A stretch of DNA of 64,000 nt from Cupriavidus sp. U2 (GCF_009663685.2 NZ_RCOG02000003.1:11562-75561), one strand, 5' to 3'; positions 36,832 through 47,436 are shown, counted from the stretch's first letter. Translations and numbers: made by a program. Notes: generated from the letters alone by a model not told the origin.

Positions 36832-37443
36832 ATGTGGCTGGATGAACGCGGCATTTGCCGAGCCATCGACGCCAGCCAGTTCCTGCAGGCCGAGCTTCGC
36901 TCGGTTGCGCAGATCCGGCTCTGGTGGATGTCAGGCTACTCTACGGAACGCATAGTCCGCGAATTGGGTCTTGCCGAGACGGCGCAGCGCATCGCGCGAC
37001 GGCAGGCCTCTCTCCTCTTCAATGGACGGCACCTGCGTTGGGTGGAGACGAACAATGACCGGTCATGGCCCGCCATCTCGGGAAAACGCGGCTATACCTC
37101 CCCAGAGTAACAGCACGAGCGGAATCTGGGCCCCATCCCAGCGGGGCGCTATGTAGCCAGCCAAGGTGAAATGCAGCGGTGGGACGACATCGGTCTTGTT
37201 GAGAAGCTGCTTGCGGTAGCAAAACGGGGGCCTTTCCCTGGCGGGACTATTGCATGGGGTTATCACCGTGTCTGGCTAAAGCCGCAAGCGGGGACGAAGA
37301 GCTTCGGCAGATCTGGATTCTCGATCCATGGCGGCCTTGAACCCGGCTCCGCAGGCTGCATAGATCTCACCTCGAACATGCCGGCATTCGTCCACGAGTT
37401 CATTCCGTACGCAAAGGACATGACCCTTGAAGTCAGCTATTAG
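36832..37443 (+). pseudogene. Tlde1-like (DUF2778) L,D-transpeptidase, interrupted by in-frame TAA
   Basis: One frame runs from the ATG at 36832 (GGGAGG 8 bp upstream) to the stop at 37443, broken only by a TAA at 37108-37110. The part before ends ISGKRGYTSPE; the part after resumes QHERNLGPIPAGRYV and ends with GFSIHGGLEPGSAGCIDL. Together they read as one 203-codon DUF2778 protein: the SPE...GPIPAGRY block is normally continuous and the TAA falls inside it. Catalytic His (37327-37329) and Cys (37357-37359) are intact. Family members are peptidoglycan-modifying L,D-transpeptidases, including the T6SS effector Tlde1. A small membrane protein overlaps the 3' end. Alternatives: sequencing error or stop readthrough. 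The first 60 residues are unassigned. Confidence 0.7.
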
Positions 37444-37747
37444 GTGGCTTGCGACCTGCCTCGCAGTGCTACTACTGCTAGCCGTCGGGATTGATGCACT
37501 CAACGCATGGCGGGATTCGGCGCCGTATCACTTCGGCGGCGACGGCGGCGCCATGGCGAACCGCTGGGCATATCGGTCGCTGGCAGCTTACCTGCTCACT
37601 GCCACGCTCATTGCATGTGCATGTGTGCTTGCCCTGCTTGGCATGTGGGCGGGCTCGATGGCTTTGCCTTGGCGCAGGGCATGCGTCATGCCATTGCTCG
37701 TGCTGATCGGGGTCATCGCCACGGACTGGATATCGGAAATTCTTTAA
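37427..37747 (+). CDS. small membrane protein, candidate immunity protein
   Basis: This 106-residue protein has three likely membrane helices (about 6-24, 47-72 and 82-100) with a polar loop of about 25 residues after the first (DSAPYHFGGDGGA). It begins at a TTG at 37427, with AAAGGA 8 bp upstream, and overlaps the end of the L,D-transpeptidase reading frame by 17 bp. Such overlap suggests translational coupling. Tlde1-like effectors have membrane or periplasmic immunity partners, so this is a reasonable candidate; no sequence similarity to a known immunity protein is claimed. Confidence 0.55.
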   Translation: MKSAIRWLATCLAVLLLLAVGIDALNAWRDSAPYHFGGDGGAMANRWAYRSLAAYLLTATLIACACVLALLGMWAGSMALPWRRACVMPLLVLIGVIATDWISEIL

Positions 37748-38065
37748 GGCTCGGCGCGTCCTTCCCCCGGGGGTTTTCCCGGCCCTGCCCATGCAGTGAA
37801 GACATACGCGTCATAGGTGGCGCAAATAAGGCCCACGCCTCCCCACCCCGAGCCACTTGCACGCTGAAATCAGGGAATTCACCGACGCAGCACGGCGGGA
37901 TGTGGACTCCCTATTTCGCGTATCGGAATACTACGTCCGATTGCTTGACGCTCGCTGAAACGCTATGCAAAGTCGCCGAAAACGAACGACCGTGCGAGAA
38001 CGCGACACGGCGTCGGAGATACAGCGCGGGTGCCGTCACGGCACACCAACGCAAGGAGACAACGC
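37748..38065. other. intergenic region upstream of the liv operon
   Basis: No gene is supported in these 318 bp. It contains a CCCCCGGGGG palindrome followed by TTTT near 37763-37776 and a candidate promoter at 37941-37969. Confidence 0.4.
37941..37969 (+). promoter_or_regulatory. candidate sigma-70 promoter for the liv operon
   Basis: TTGCTT (37941-37946) and TATGCA (37964-37969) are spaced by 17 bp, about 95 bp before the livH start. The match to consensus is moderate. Confidence 0.35.
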
Positions 38066-38929
38066 ATGGCATTGTTTTTCCAGCAGTTCCTCAACGGTCT
38101 CACACTGGGCGGCGTCTACAGCCTGGTGGCATTGGGACTAACCCTTGTCTACGGCATCCTGCACGTGCCCAACTTCGCGCATGGCGCGTTGTACATGGCC
38201 GGCGCGTATGTGTCGTACTACGCGATGACCACGCTCGGGCTGAACTACTGGCTGGCCATGCTGGCCGCTGCGGCAGTCGTGGCCGTGCTGTCGATGCTGG
38301 CGGACCGGCTGGTCTTTCATCCGCTGCGCAATGCGCCCGAGATCCACGACATGATCGCCGCCATCGGCATCCTGCTGTTTCTCGAAGCCGGGGCGCAGGC
38401 GCTGTGGGGGGCCGATTTCCATCGCATGCCCACGCCCTACGGCCAGATGGTGGACATCTTCGGCCTCACCGCGCCGCTGCAGCGCGTGCTGATCATCGTC
38501 GCCGCGTTCGGGCTCATGGTGCTGCTGCATCTGTTCCTGACGCGGACGGTCACTGGCTCGACGATCGTCGCCATGGCGCAGAACCGCGAAGGCGCGGCGC
38601 TGGTCGGCATCGACGCCACGCGCGTGACGCTGCTGGTGTTTGCCATCTCCGGGGCACTGGCCGCGATTGCCGCCACGCTCTACGCGCCGATCAACCTGGT
38701 GTACCCAAGCATGGGCAACCTGGTCATCACCAAGGCATTCGTGATCATCATCCTGGGCGGCATGGGCAGCATTCCGGGCGCCATCGTCGGCGGGCTGATC
38801 ATCGGCATGGCCGAGAGCTTCGGTGGCTTCTACATCTCCACCGACTACAAGGACATCATCGCGTTCCTGCTGCTTGTGATCATCCTGTCGGTGCGGCCGC
38901 AGGGCCTGTTCGCCGGCCGGGCCGCCTGA
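38066..38929 (+). CDS. livH: branched-chain amino-acid type ABC permease LivH
   Basis: This 287-residue permease has about eight helices and the LivH pattern FLNGLTLGGVYSLVALGLTL at the N terminus. GGMGSIPGAIVGGLIIG lies near the end. It forms the membrane channel with LivM. AGGAGAC lies 5 bp before the ATG at 38066. It is the first gene of the operon livH-livM-livG-livF-binding protein. Confidence 0.93.
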   Translation: MALFFQQFLNGLTLGGVYSLVALGLTLVYGILHVPNFAHGALYMAGAYVSYYAMTTLGLNYWLAMLAAAAVVAVLSMLADRLVFHPLRNAPEIHDMIAAIGILLFLEAGAQALWGADFHRMPTPYGQMVDIFGLTAPLQRVLIIVAAFGLMVLLHLFLTRTVTGSTIVAMAQNREGAALVGIDATRVTLLVFAISGALAAIAATLYAPINLVYPSMGNLVITKAFVIIILGGMGSIPGAIVGGLIIGMAESFGGFYISTDYKDIIAFLLLVIILSVRPQGLFAGRAA

Positions 38930-38942
38930 GGAGGACACCGAC

Positions 38943-39963
38943 ATGAAAGCACTGCAAGGCAAGACGGGCTGGGCGCTGCTGCTGGCGGCCGCCATCGCGT
39001 TCCCGCTGGTGGTCCCGAACAGCTACTTCCTGACCGTGATGACGCTGGCGTTCATCACCGCCATCGCCACGCTCGGGCTGAACCTGCTGACCGGCTACAC
39101 GGGCCAGCTCAACCTGGCGCACGGCGGCTTCATGGCCATCGGTGCCTATACGCTGGGCATCCTGACCGTTGATCACCAGTTGCCGTTCTGGCTGGCCTTC
39201 GCGCTGTCGGGCGGGATCTGCATGGTGCTGGGTTACGGCGTGGGCGTGGTGTCGCTGCGCCTGAAGGGCCACTACTTCTCGATCTTCACGCTCTGTGTGG
39301 GCTACATCATCTACCTGATCATCGAGAAGTGGGAAGGGCTGACCCACGGCGCGGTGGGCCTGATCGGCATTCCGGTGCCGGCCTCGATCGGACCGGTCGC
39401 GTTCGACAGCGTGCAGGCGCAGTACTACCTGGTGCTGTTCTTCCTGGCGATCGGCACGTTCGTGATGCACCGCATCGTAGGCTCGCTGCTGGGCCGCAGC
39501 TTCATGGCCGTGCGCAACAGCGACGCGCTGGCCGAGGCGCTGGGCATCAACCTGATGCGCACCAAGGTGCTGTCGTTTGTGCTGTCGGTGGCCTATGCCG
39601 GATTCGCCGGTGCGCTCTATGCCGGCCAGGTGCGCTTTCTGGGGCCGGACATCGCCCGCACTGACATCACCTTCGACATGGTGATGTCGATGCTGGTCGG
39701 CGGCACCGGCACGCTGCTTGGGCCGCTGCTGGGCGCCGTGCTGGTGCCGTGGGTCACGCAGACCCTGCAATTCCTGCAGGACTACCGCATGCTGGTATTC
39801 GGCCCGGTGCTGATCCTGCTGATCATCTTCGTGCCCGATGGCATCGTGGGGTCGTTCCTCAAGCGCCAGGCCCGTCGCGCCGCCGCGCAGCGCCGTGGCC
39901 AGCTGGCCGCCGCACGGGCGGCACAGCCCGCCCCCGTCCCCACCACCCGCCCGGGAGCCGAGA

Positions 39964-39971
<8 letters not shown>
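38943..39971 (+). CDS. livM: branched-chain amino-acid type ABC permease LivM
   Basis: This 342-residue permease has about nine helices. It shows the LivM family segments LGLNLLTGYTGQLNLAHGGF and GGTGTLLGPLLGAVLVPW. The C-terminal 35 residues are a basic and Ala/Pro-rich tail. Spacing to livH is 13 bp, and the end overlaps livG by 8 bp. Confidence 0.93.
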
Positions 39972-40714
<743 letters not shown>

Positions 40715-40728
<14 letters not shown>

Positions 40729-41422
40729 ACGTGTCTCGCTGTCGTACGGCAGCTTCCGCGCGCTGGACAACATCACGCTGCACGCCAGGGCCGGCGAGCT
40801 GGTGGTGCTGCTGGGCGCCAACGGCGCTGGCAAGAGCTCGATCTTCCTGGCGATGAGCGGCATCCACCGTACCAGCGGCGGCAGCATGCGCTTCGACGGA
40901 CGCGAACTGGGCGGCATGAAGCCGTCGCAGATCGTGCAGGCCGGGCTGGTGCATTGCCCCGAGGGCCGCAAGCTGTTCCCGGCCATGAGCGTCGAGAAGA
41001 ACCTGACGCTGGGCGCCTACGTGCATCGGCGCGACCGCAGCGGCATCCGTACCACGCTGGAAGAGGTCTACGAGATGTTCCCGATCCTGCGCCAGAAGAA
41101 GGACGACCCGGCCGGATCGCTGTCCGGCGGACAGCAGCAGATGGTGGCACTGGGCCGCGCGCTGATGGGCCGCCCCCGCGCGTTGCTGCTCGACGAACCG
41201 TCGCTGGGGCTGGCGCCGCTGGTGGTCAAGCAGATGTTTGAGGTGATCCAGCGCATCAATCGGGCCGGCACGACGGTGCTGCTGGCGGAACAGAACGCCT
41301 ACGCGGCGCTTGGCATCGCCCATCGCGCCTATGTCATCGAAAGCGGCCGCATCGTGATGGAAGGCGACCGCGACGCGCTGCTGAAGGACGAAGGGATACG
41401 CAAGGCGTATATCGGCGGGTAG
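40715..41422 (+). CDS. livF: ABC ATP-binding protein LivF
   Basis: This 235-residue ATPase has Walker A GANGAGKSS (about 35-43), the full signature SLSGGQQQMVALGRALM and Walker B LLLDEPSLGL. It pairs with LivG to drive uptake. The ATG at 40715 overlaps the end of livG by 14 bp, indicating coupled translation. Confidence 0.93.
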
Positions 41423-41433
41423 CCATTGATGTT

Positions 41434-41463
41434 CTCCCCTCTCCCGCGCGCGGGAGAGGGGAG
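41434..41463. repeat. REP-like palindrome, copy 2
   Basis: A perfect 30-bp palindrome: CTCCCCTCTCCCGCG followed by its exact reverse complement. It lies in the 78-bp gap between livF and the binding-protein gene, and a copy occurs at the left edge of the window. In RNA it would form a very stable hairpin and could lower or separate expression of the flanking genes, or protect upstream mRNA. Confidence 0.75.
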
Positions 41464-41500
41464 CGCAATGCCAAACAACAGAATCCAAAGGAGACAACAC

Positions 41501-42673
41501 ATGCAACAGAAGACATTGGGTCGTTTCTTCGCGCTGGCCACCTGCGCAGCCGCCACCATCGCCGCAGCGTCGCCCGCTCTGGCGCAGGAAGTGGTGAAGA
41601 TCGGCTACACGGGTCCGCTGTCCGGTGGCGCCGCGCTCTATGGCAAGAACGTGCTGTCCGGCATCCAGATGGCCGTGGATGAAATCAACGCGGCCGGTCT
41701 GCAGGTGGGCGGCAAGAAAGTGAAGCTCGAAGTGGTGGCGCTGGACGACAAGTACGCGCCCGCCGAAGCCGCCATCAACGCGCGCCGGCTGGTGCAGCAG
41801 CACAAGACGCCGGCGGTGTTCGTGCCGCACTCGGGCGGCATCTTCGCGCTGCAGGCATTCAACGAGCAGGAGAAATTCCTGGTCATGGCCTATTCGAGCG
41901 TGCCGCGCATCACCGACGCCGGCAACAAGCTCACGATCCGCATCCCCCCGGCCTACACCGGCTATATCGAGCCGTTCGTGAAGGCCCAGATGAAGCGCTA
42001 CGGCAAGAACGTGGCGATGGTGCCGGCCGATCACGACTACGCCAAGGCCTGGGTGCAGGCGTTCGTACCGGCCTGGGAAGGTGCCGGCGGCAAGGTGGTG
42101 GGCAACAATCCGATGTCGTACACCAAGGCCACGGACTTCTACACCGGCGTGTCGCGCGCCATCGCCGACAAACCCGACGTGATGTTCGTGGGCGGCCCGT
42201 CCGAGCCTACCGCGCTGGTGGTCAAGCAGGCCCGCGAACTGGGCTTCAAGGGCGGCTTCATCATCATGGACCAGGCCAAGATGGACGAGATGGCCAAGGT
42301 CACGAACGGCCTGGCCATGCTGGAAGGCTCGATCGGCGTGATGCCGCTGGTCAACGACGCCCGTCCGGCCGCGCAGGCCTACAACGCCCGGTACAAGAAG
42401 CTGCACGACGGCCGCGACGCCACCACGGAGATGTCGCTGAACTACACGATGACCTGGGCACTGGCCAACGCGATGAAGCTGGCCGGCACCACCACCGACG
42501 CCGCGGCAATCCGCGCCAAGATGCCCGACGCGGTGAAGGCGCTGCCCAAGGAAGTCAATCCGAACGAGGTGGATGGCATCGACGCCAAGGGCGGCTCGGT
42601 GGCCGATACCGTGGTGGGTTGGGTCCAGAAGGGCAAGATCGAGCCGGTACGCCTGTCGGAACTGGCCAAGTAA
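41501..42673 (+). CDS. branched-chain amino-acid type ABC substrate-binding protein
   Basis: This 390-residue periplasmic binding protein of the LivK/hydrophobic amino-acid family has a signal peptide ending ASPALA near residue 27. KIGYTGPLSGGAALYGKNV follows, then AINARRLVQQHKTPAVFVPH and a lobe-II region with YTKATDFYTGVSRA. The ligand could be an amino acid, an amide or an aromatic acid; the fold does not decide. AGGAGACAAC precedes the ATG at 41501. It is the fifth gene of the operon. Confidence 0.93.
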   Translation: MQQKTLGRFFALATCAAATIAAASPALAQEVVKIGYTGPLSGGAALYGKNVLSGIQMAVDEINAAGLQVGGKKVKLEVVALDDKYAPAEAAINARRLVQQHKTPAVFVPHSGGIFALQAFNEQEKFLVMAYSSVPRITDAGNKLTIRIPPAYTGYIEPFVKAQMKRYGKNVAMVPADHDYAKAWVQAFVPAWEGAGGKVVGNNPMSYTKATDFYTGVSRAIADKPDVMFVGGPSEPTALVVKQARELGFKGGFIIMDQAKMDEMAKVTNGLAMLEGSIGVMPLVNDARPAAQAYNARYKKLHDGRDATTEMSLNYTMTWALANAMKLAGTTTDAAAIRAKMPDAVKALPKEVNPNEVDGIDAKGGSVADTVVGWVQKGKIEPVRLSELAK

Positions 42674-42692
42674 GGACGCAGCAGCACCACAA

Positions 42693-42730
<38 letters not shown>

Positions 42731-42808
42731 GAGGGAGCTGTACCCCGCTGGCGGGCATGCCAGCACTGACGTAGCAGTCTAAAAAAAAAGCGTAAGTGGA
42801 GAGAAACG

Positions 42809-42842
42809 AAGGGCGTCCGGCACAACCGGACGCCCTTTGTCT
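42809..42842. terminator. strong bidirectional intrinsic terminator
   Basis: GGGCGTCCGG-CACAA-CCGGACGCCC is a perfect 10-bp stem with flanking AA and TTT, extending the stem in each direction. It ends the liv operon and also the convergent Gln-rich protein gene, which stops at 42859. Confidence 0.9.
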
Positions 42843-42858
42843 TTACCGCACCCGGCGA

Positions 42859-45561
42859 TCAGCGCCGCTCGTCGTTACGCGCCTGCTGCTGCGCATGGCG
42901 GGCCTGTTCCTGCTGGGCCCGCTGTTGCTGCTGCTGTTGCTGTTGCTGGCGTTGCTGTTCCTGGAACTGCCGCTGCCGGTCCTGCTGCTGGCGCTGTTGC
43001 TCCTGTGCCTGGCGCTGTTGCTGCTGCATCTGTTGCTGCTGTTCCTGCGCGCGCCGCTGCTGTTCCTGCGCCTGGCGCTGCTGCTCCATCTGCTGGCGCT
43101 GCACGGCCTGTTGCCGCTGCTGCTCGAACTGCTGACGCTGCTGTTCCTGGAACTGACGCGCCTGCTCCAGTTGCTGGCGCTGCGCGGCCTGCTGACGTTG
43201 CTGCTCCATCTGCTGGCGCTGCTGCTCCATCTGCTGGCGCTGCTGTTCCTGGATCTGCCGCTGCTGCTGATCGCGCATCTGCGCCTGCCGCTGCATGTCC
43301 TGCTGCTGACGCTCCTGTTGCGCGCGCTGCTGGTCGAACTGCCGCTGGCGTTCCTGCGCCTGGCGCTGGACGTCCTGCTGCTGACGCTCCTGCTGCGCGC
43401 GCTGCTGGTCGAACTGCCGCTGGCGTTCCTGCGCCTGGCGCTGGACGTCCTGCTGCTGACGCTCCTGTTGCGCGCGCTGCTGGTCGAACTGCCGCTGGCG
43501 TTCCTGCGCCTGGCGCTGGACGTCCTGCTGCTGACGCTCCTGTTGCGCGCGCTGCTGGTCGAACTGCCGCTGGCGCTCCTGCGCCTGCTGCTGGACGTCC
43601 TGCTGCTGACGCTCCTGCTGCGCGCGCTGCTGGTCGAACTGCTGCCGGCGCTGCGCATCCTGCGATTGCCGCTGCTGGTCCTGCATCTGCCGCTGTTGAT
43701 CCTGCATCTGCCGCTGCAGCGCCTGCTGTTGCTGCCGCTGGTTGTCCGTGGACAGCCGCTGCTGGTCTTGCATCTGCCGTTGCTGGTCGTGCAACTGGCG
43801 CTGCTGGTCACGCTGCTGCTCGAACTGCTGGCGCTGGGCATCCGACACCCCGCTGCGCAGCCCGTCGGGCCGCTGCCCCGGCCCAGGGCCTGCCTGCGCG
43901 GCCTGGCTCATGCGCACGTCCGGCTGCCAGACCTGCCCCGGTTGCGGGCCGCGTCGCGCGTCGTCGCGACCCGCCTGACCGGGCTGACCCTGACGGCGGT
44001 TATCCGGGCCGGCTGTCGGCCCGTGCCAGGCCGGCCCGGCGCCGCCCGTCCCGCCCTCGCGGGCAAAACGGCGGGCCAGGTCGTCCACGCCAACGCGCCC
44101 GGGCGGGTGCGCGGCGATGGCTTGCCGTTCAAATCCCTGTCGCGCCATCGGCGGCAGACCCTGCGGCCGCGCGCCGCCGATCAGGCTGGCCTTCACCGGC
44201 GCCATGATCGGCCCGCCGCGCGCCTCGCCCGCCGGCAGTTGGCGCCATTCGTCGCGATGGCTGCCCCGCGGTACGGGCCGACCCTCCACGAAATTGCGCG
44301 ACGGCATGCCCGTGATCGCGCCCGGCACATTGCGGTTTACCCAGCGGTCACGGTCGCCGCCGCGCATCCACGTGTCGTTGACCGGAAAATTGTTGATACG
44401 CGTGACATAGCGCGGACTGGCCCGGTACACGGGCCGGTAGACGTCGCGCGGCCCCAGCGGATACCAGGCCACGCCCGGGCCGCCACCGATGCGAATGCTG
44501 GTGCCGCCGATGAAACCGACCACGGCCGGCGCGTAGCAGGGGCGCACCGCAACCGGCCCCGGCACCCAGCCCCAACGGCTGCCGAAGTGGGCCCATCGCC
44601 CGTAGTGCGACGGCGCAAAGCCCCACGGCGCGTCGTCGATCCAGGTCCAGCCCCACGGCGCCACCCATGCCCAGCGACCCGTGCTGTAAGGCGCCCAGCC
44701 CGGCGCCACCTCGCGCGGGAACCACACGGCGCCATAGCCCGGGTCCTGCTGCCAGTCGCCGTAATCGTCCAGCGCGGTGTAGCCGGTCATGTCGGGCGGC
44801 ACATAGCGCGCCGACGGTGACGCGTCTGCGCGTGCATCGCGCGCGGCGGTCCACTGGTCGAAGCTGTCGGGCGGCGGATAGTTGCCCGCGCCCGCGTCCG
44901 CCAGGTCGGTGCCCGCAAACCGCATGCGCTGCCCGCGGCCGAGTTCGATCGACCGGGTGTCTCCATACAGCACGGCGCTGCCATGGCGCATCGACACAAG
45001 CGTGGACGTCCCGTCGGGCGACACGTCGATCCGGTAGTCGCCCGGTTCGCGCGGTACAAATGCCAGATTTGGCGTATCGACTTCCACCTGCTGGTCGGCC
45101 GGCAGCGCCCGCACGCGCAGTTGCAGCGTGCCCTGGGTCAGCTTTACCTGGGTGGCGCGGTCGTCGAGGTTCAGGATCGTCACGGCAGTGCCCCCGCCCA
45201 GCCGCACCGCCGTGGTGCCGGCGTGGAGTTCGGCGCGGCCGCCCGGGTCCACCCAGAGCCGGTCGCCGGTCGTGATCGGCCGGTTCAACCCCACGGCCGC
45301 CCAATCGTCTGAGCCGGCTGGCGCGAAACTCAGGCCGCCGGCCATTTCGGTGACCGTGGCAATGCGCGATGGCGGGTCGGCCACCGTCGCGGACGGGTCG
45401 CCCAGTACGTTGGCATCGTTGGGGTCCTGCTGGATATAGCCGGGCGGCACACCCGGCGCGCCCGGGCTGTAGTCCTGTGCCCCGGCGTTCACCTGGACCA
45501 GGACGGCGGCGGCCAGGCCGATGGCGGCTGGCACGAGCGTGAAGCGATGACGGGATTGCAT
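42859..45561 (-). CDS. secreted FecR-like/DUF6600 protein with Gln-rich repeats
   Basis: This 900-residue exported protein has a signal peptide ending VNAGA near residue 29. A FecR-like beta domain follows (about 65-200). A DUF6600 region rich in Trp and Gly (about 260-370, with WFPREVAPGWAPYSTGRW) comes next, then a basic linker. The last about 330 residues are almost pure Gln/Arg/Ala coiled coil. Within it, a 25-residue unit containing QFDQQRAQQERQQQD recurs five times from near-identical 75-bp DNA repeats at about 43300-43644. The start at the ATG at 45561 directly precedes the signal; the frame continues to 45804. The function is unknown; an envelope-associated scaffold is a guess. Confidence 0.8.
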   Translation of the reverse strand: MQSRHRFTLVPAAIGLAAAVLVQVNAGAQDYSPGAPGVPPGYIQQDPNDANVLGDPSATVADPPSRIATVTEMAGGLSFAPAGSDDWAAVGLNRPITTGDRLWVDPGGRAELHAGTTAVRLGGGTAVTILNLDDRATQVKLTQGTLQLRVRALPADQQVEVDTPNLAFVPREPGDYRIDVSPDGTSTLVSMRHGSAVLYGDTRSIELGRGQRMRFAGTDLADAGAGNYPPPDSFDQWTAARDARADASPSARYVPPDMTGYTALDDYGDWQQDPGYGAVWFPREVAPGWAPYSTGRWAWVAPWGWTWIDDAPWGFAPSHYGRWAHFGSRWGWVPGPVAVRPCYAPAVVGFIGGTSIRIGGGPGVAWYPLGPRDVYRPVYRASPRYVTRINNFPVNDTWMRGGDRDRWVNRNVPGAITGMPSRNFVEGRPVPRGSHRDEWRQLPAGEARGGPIMAPVKASLIGGARPQGLPPMARQGFERQAIAAHPPGRVGVDDLARRFAREGGTGGAGPAWHGPTAGPDNRRQGQPGQAGRDDARRGPQPGQVWQPDVRMSQAAQAGPGPGQRPDGLRSGVSDAQRQQFEQQRDQQRQLHDQQRQMQDQQRLSTDNQRQQQQALQRQMQDQQRQMQDQQRQSQDAQRRQQFDQQRAQQERQQQDVQQQAQERQRQFDQQRAQQERQQQDVQRQAQERQRQFDQQRAQQERQQQDVQRQAQERQRQFDQQRAQQERQQQDVQRQAQERQRQFDQQRAQQERQQQDMQRQAQMRDQQQRQIQEQQRQQMEQQRQQMEQQRQQAAQRQQLEQARQFQEQQRQQFEQQRQQAVQRQQMEQQRQAQEQQRRAQEQQQQMQQQQRQAQEQQRQQQDRQRQFQEQQRQQQQQQQQQRAQQEQARHAQQQARNDERR
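43300..43644 (-). repeat. 75-bp tandem repeats inside the Gln-rich gene
   Basis: About 4.6 copies of a 75-bp unit differing at only a few positions (for example ctcctgttg versus ctcctgctg, and gcgttcctg versus gcgctcctg). Each encodes a 25-residue coiled-coil segment. Such near-identical units can change number by slippage or recombination. Confidence 0.9.
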
Positions 45562-45823
45562 ATCGATTACCTGATTCCGGTGGGCCGTGCCGGCGACCTT
45601 GGCGGCAAGCACCCGCTGCCACCGTATATCGGATAACGGCGCAGCGTCGGGCCTGTGTACCGGACTTTGTAAGCACATATTTCCCCGCCGCCGCGCGGTG
45701 GCATGCGGGACAAAGGCGGATACAAGTCTTGCAGATGGAGGAAATATAGGCAGGCCGACGTGCCCCCCGCGGGGACTCAGGCTACCGACGCTGCATTGCA
45801 GCATCGGCGTTCGGTGCCGCCAC

Positions 45824-47176
45824 TCAGCGCGGCTGGTTGCGCAGGAAGTCGGTCAGGCGGTCGGCCGGCATCGGCCTGCCGTACAGATAACCCTGCGCTT
45901 CGATGCAGCCGTTGCGCAGCAGGAAGTCGCGCTGCTCGGCCGTTTCCACGCCCTCGGCCACCACGCCGATCCGCAGGCTCTGGCCGACATTGATCACCGA
46001 GCGCACGATGGCGGCGTCCACATTGTCGTGGGTGACGTTGCGGATGAAGGACTGGTCGATCTTGAGCCGGTCCACCGGGAACGACTTCAGGAAGCTCAGC
46101 GACGCGTAGCCGGTGCCGAAATCGTCGCAGGTCAGCGTGACCCCGTCGCGGCGCAACGCCTGGAGCTGGTCAGATACCTCGTCGCCCTGTTGCAGCGCGA
46201 TGGTCTCGGTAATCTCGATCTCCAGCCGGTCCGGCGGCAGTTCCAGCGCGCGCAGCACGTGGCGTACCTCGGTCAGCAGCCGGCTTTCGGACAGCTGCGC
46301 CGCGAACAGGTTGATGGCGACGCGCGGCGCGTCGGGGAAGGTCAGCGACCACGCCCGCGCCTGCGCGCAGGCCGTGTGCAGCAGCCACATGCCCACGTCG
46401 GCGGCCACGCTGCTGGCGGCCAGCGCGTCGATGAACGCCGCCGGGGTCAGCAGGCCCAGCGTGGGATGACGCCAGCGCATCAGCGCCTCGGCGCCCACCA
46501 CGCGGCCGTCGCGCAAATCCACCTGCGGCTGGTAGAGCAATTCGAACTGGCGTTGGGCGTAGGCTTCGCGCAGGGCCTGGACGAGCGACAGGCGCGTCGT
46601 CACGTCGGCGCGCATCTGCGGCTTGAAGAAGCGGATGGTGCGGCCGCCGTCGTGCTTGGCCCGGGCCAGCGCCAGGCTGGCCGCCGCCAGTACGTCGGCC
46701 GTGGACTCGCCGCCGGCGGGCATCACGCAGGCGCCAAGGCTGGCCAGCACATGGTGGCGGTTGCCGCCCAGCTCATAGGGGGCGGACAGCATCGACAGGA
46801 TGGCCGCGCTGACGTGGCGCACCAGCGTGGGATCGGAAATGGAGGTCAGCAGCACGCCGAACTCGTCGCCGCCCACCCGGCCGACCACGGCATCGCGCGG
46901 CGAGGCGTCGCGCAGGCGGCGGGCCACATGCTGAAGGATCGTGTCGCCTTCCAGGTGGCCGTGCATGTCATTGAAGGCGCGGAAATCGTCGACGCCCACC
47001 AGCAACAGGGCAAAGCGGGGCGTCGTCTCGCCATGCAGACGTGCTTCCACCCGCTTCAAGAATGCCTGGCGGACGACCACGCCGGTCAGCGGATCCAGAT
47101 CCGCCGGCGGCAAGGCGCCAGTCACCTGTGCCTCCGACTTGGCCACCATCCCTGCCCTATCAGTTGTGATGAACAT
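45824..47176 (-). CDS. dual GGDEF-EAL c-di-GMP enzyme
   Basis: This 450-residue cytoplasmic protein has a diguanylate cyclase domain with the GGDEF motif intact at 102-106. Its EAL phosphodiesterase domain (about 195-445) has E230-A-L, the ETI and [13 protein letters not shown] motifs and KIDQSF. Both sites therefore look active, though one activity usually dominates. There is no membrane or PAS sensor domain. It is divergent from the wsp operon, so it may oppose or tune WspR output (inference). Confidence 0.9.
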   Translation of the reverse strand: MFITTDRAGMVAKSEAQVTGALPPADLDPLTGVVVRQAFLKRVEARLHGETTPRFALLLVGVDDFRAFNDMHGHLEGDTILQHVARRLRDASPRDAVVGRVGGDEFGVLLTSISDPTLVRHVSAAILSMLSAPYELGGNRHHVLASLGACVMPAGGESTADVLAAASLALARAKHDGGRTIRFFKPQMRADVTTRLSLVQALREAYAQRQFELLYQPQVDLRDGRVVGAEALMRWRHPTLGLLTPAAFIDALAASSVAADVGMWLLHTACAQARAWSLTFPDAPRVAINLFAAQLSESRLLTEVRHVLRALELPPDRLEIEITETIALQQGDEVSDQLQALRRDGVTLTCDDFGTGYASLSFLKSFPVDRLKIDQSFIRNVTHDNVDAAIVRSVINVGQSLRIGVVAEGVETAEQRDFLLRNGCIEAQGYLYGRPMPADRLTDFLRNQPR

Positions 47177-47436
47177 TTTCCCCGCTCAAGCTATCTGGCA
47201 AGTGTGACGAAAACTTTGAAAAAAGCAAGGGCTACAAATTGGCGCCGCCGCCGCGCAACGGCGCGGGCTGGCCGAACGCAGTCGGCGTTGAAATGACGCG
47301 GACGTTACAGTACCCTACGCCGCAAACGCCTACCACCCATTCGAGGGATACCCCTTATCCGAGTGTGGGCCCTGGCAGACCGCCCCGCCAGTCCCGCCGG
47401 CCGCGGTCGTCCGCCCAACGAGAAACTCCATCGACC

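Noticed and set aside
42747..42764. GCTGGC-N6-GCCAGC hairpin before the A-run
   Set aside because: The run is A, not T, on the operon strand, and a much stronger terminator lies 45 bp downstream.
42796..44820. Leu-rich 674-codon frame resembling a membrane protein
   Set aside because: It is the antisense of CAG/CTG-rich Gln repeats; the Leu richness is a by-product. The other strand has a signal peptide and domains.
47239..47436. 66-codon upstream extension of wspA
   Set aside because: Pro/Arg-rich and unlike a receptor N terminus, which should start shortly before the first membrane helix.
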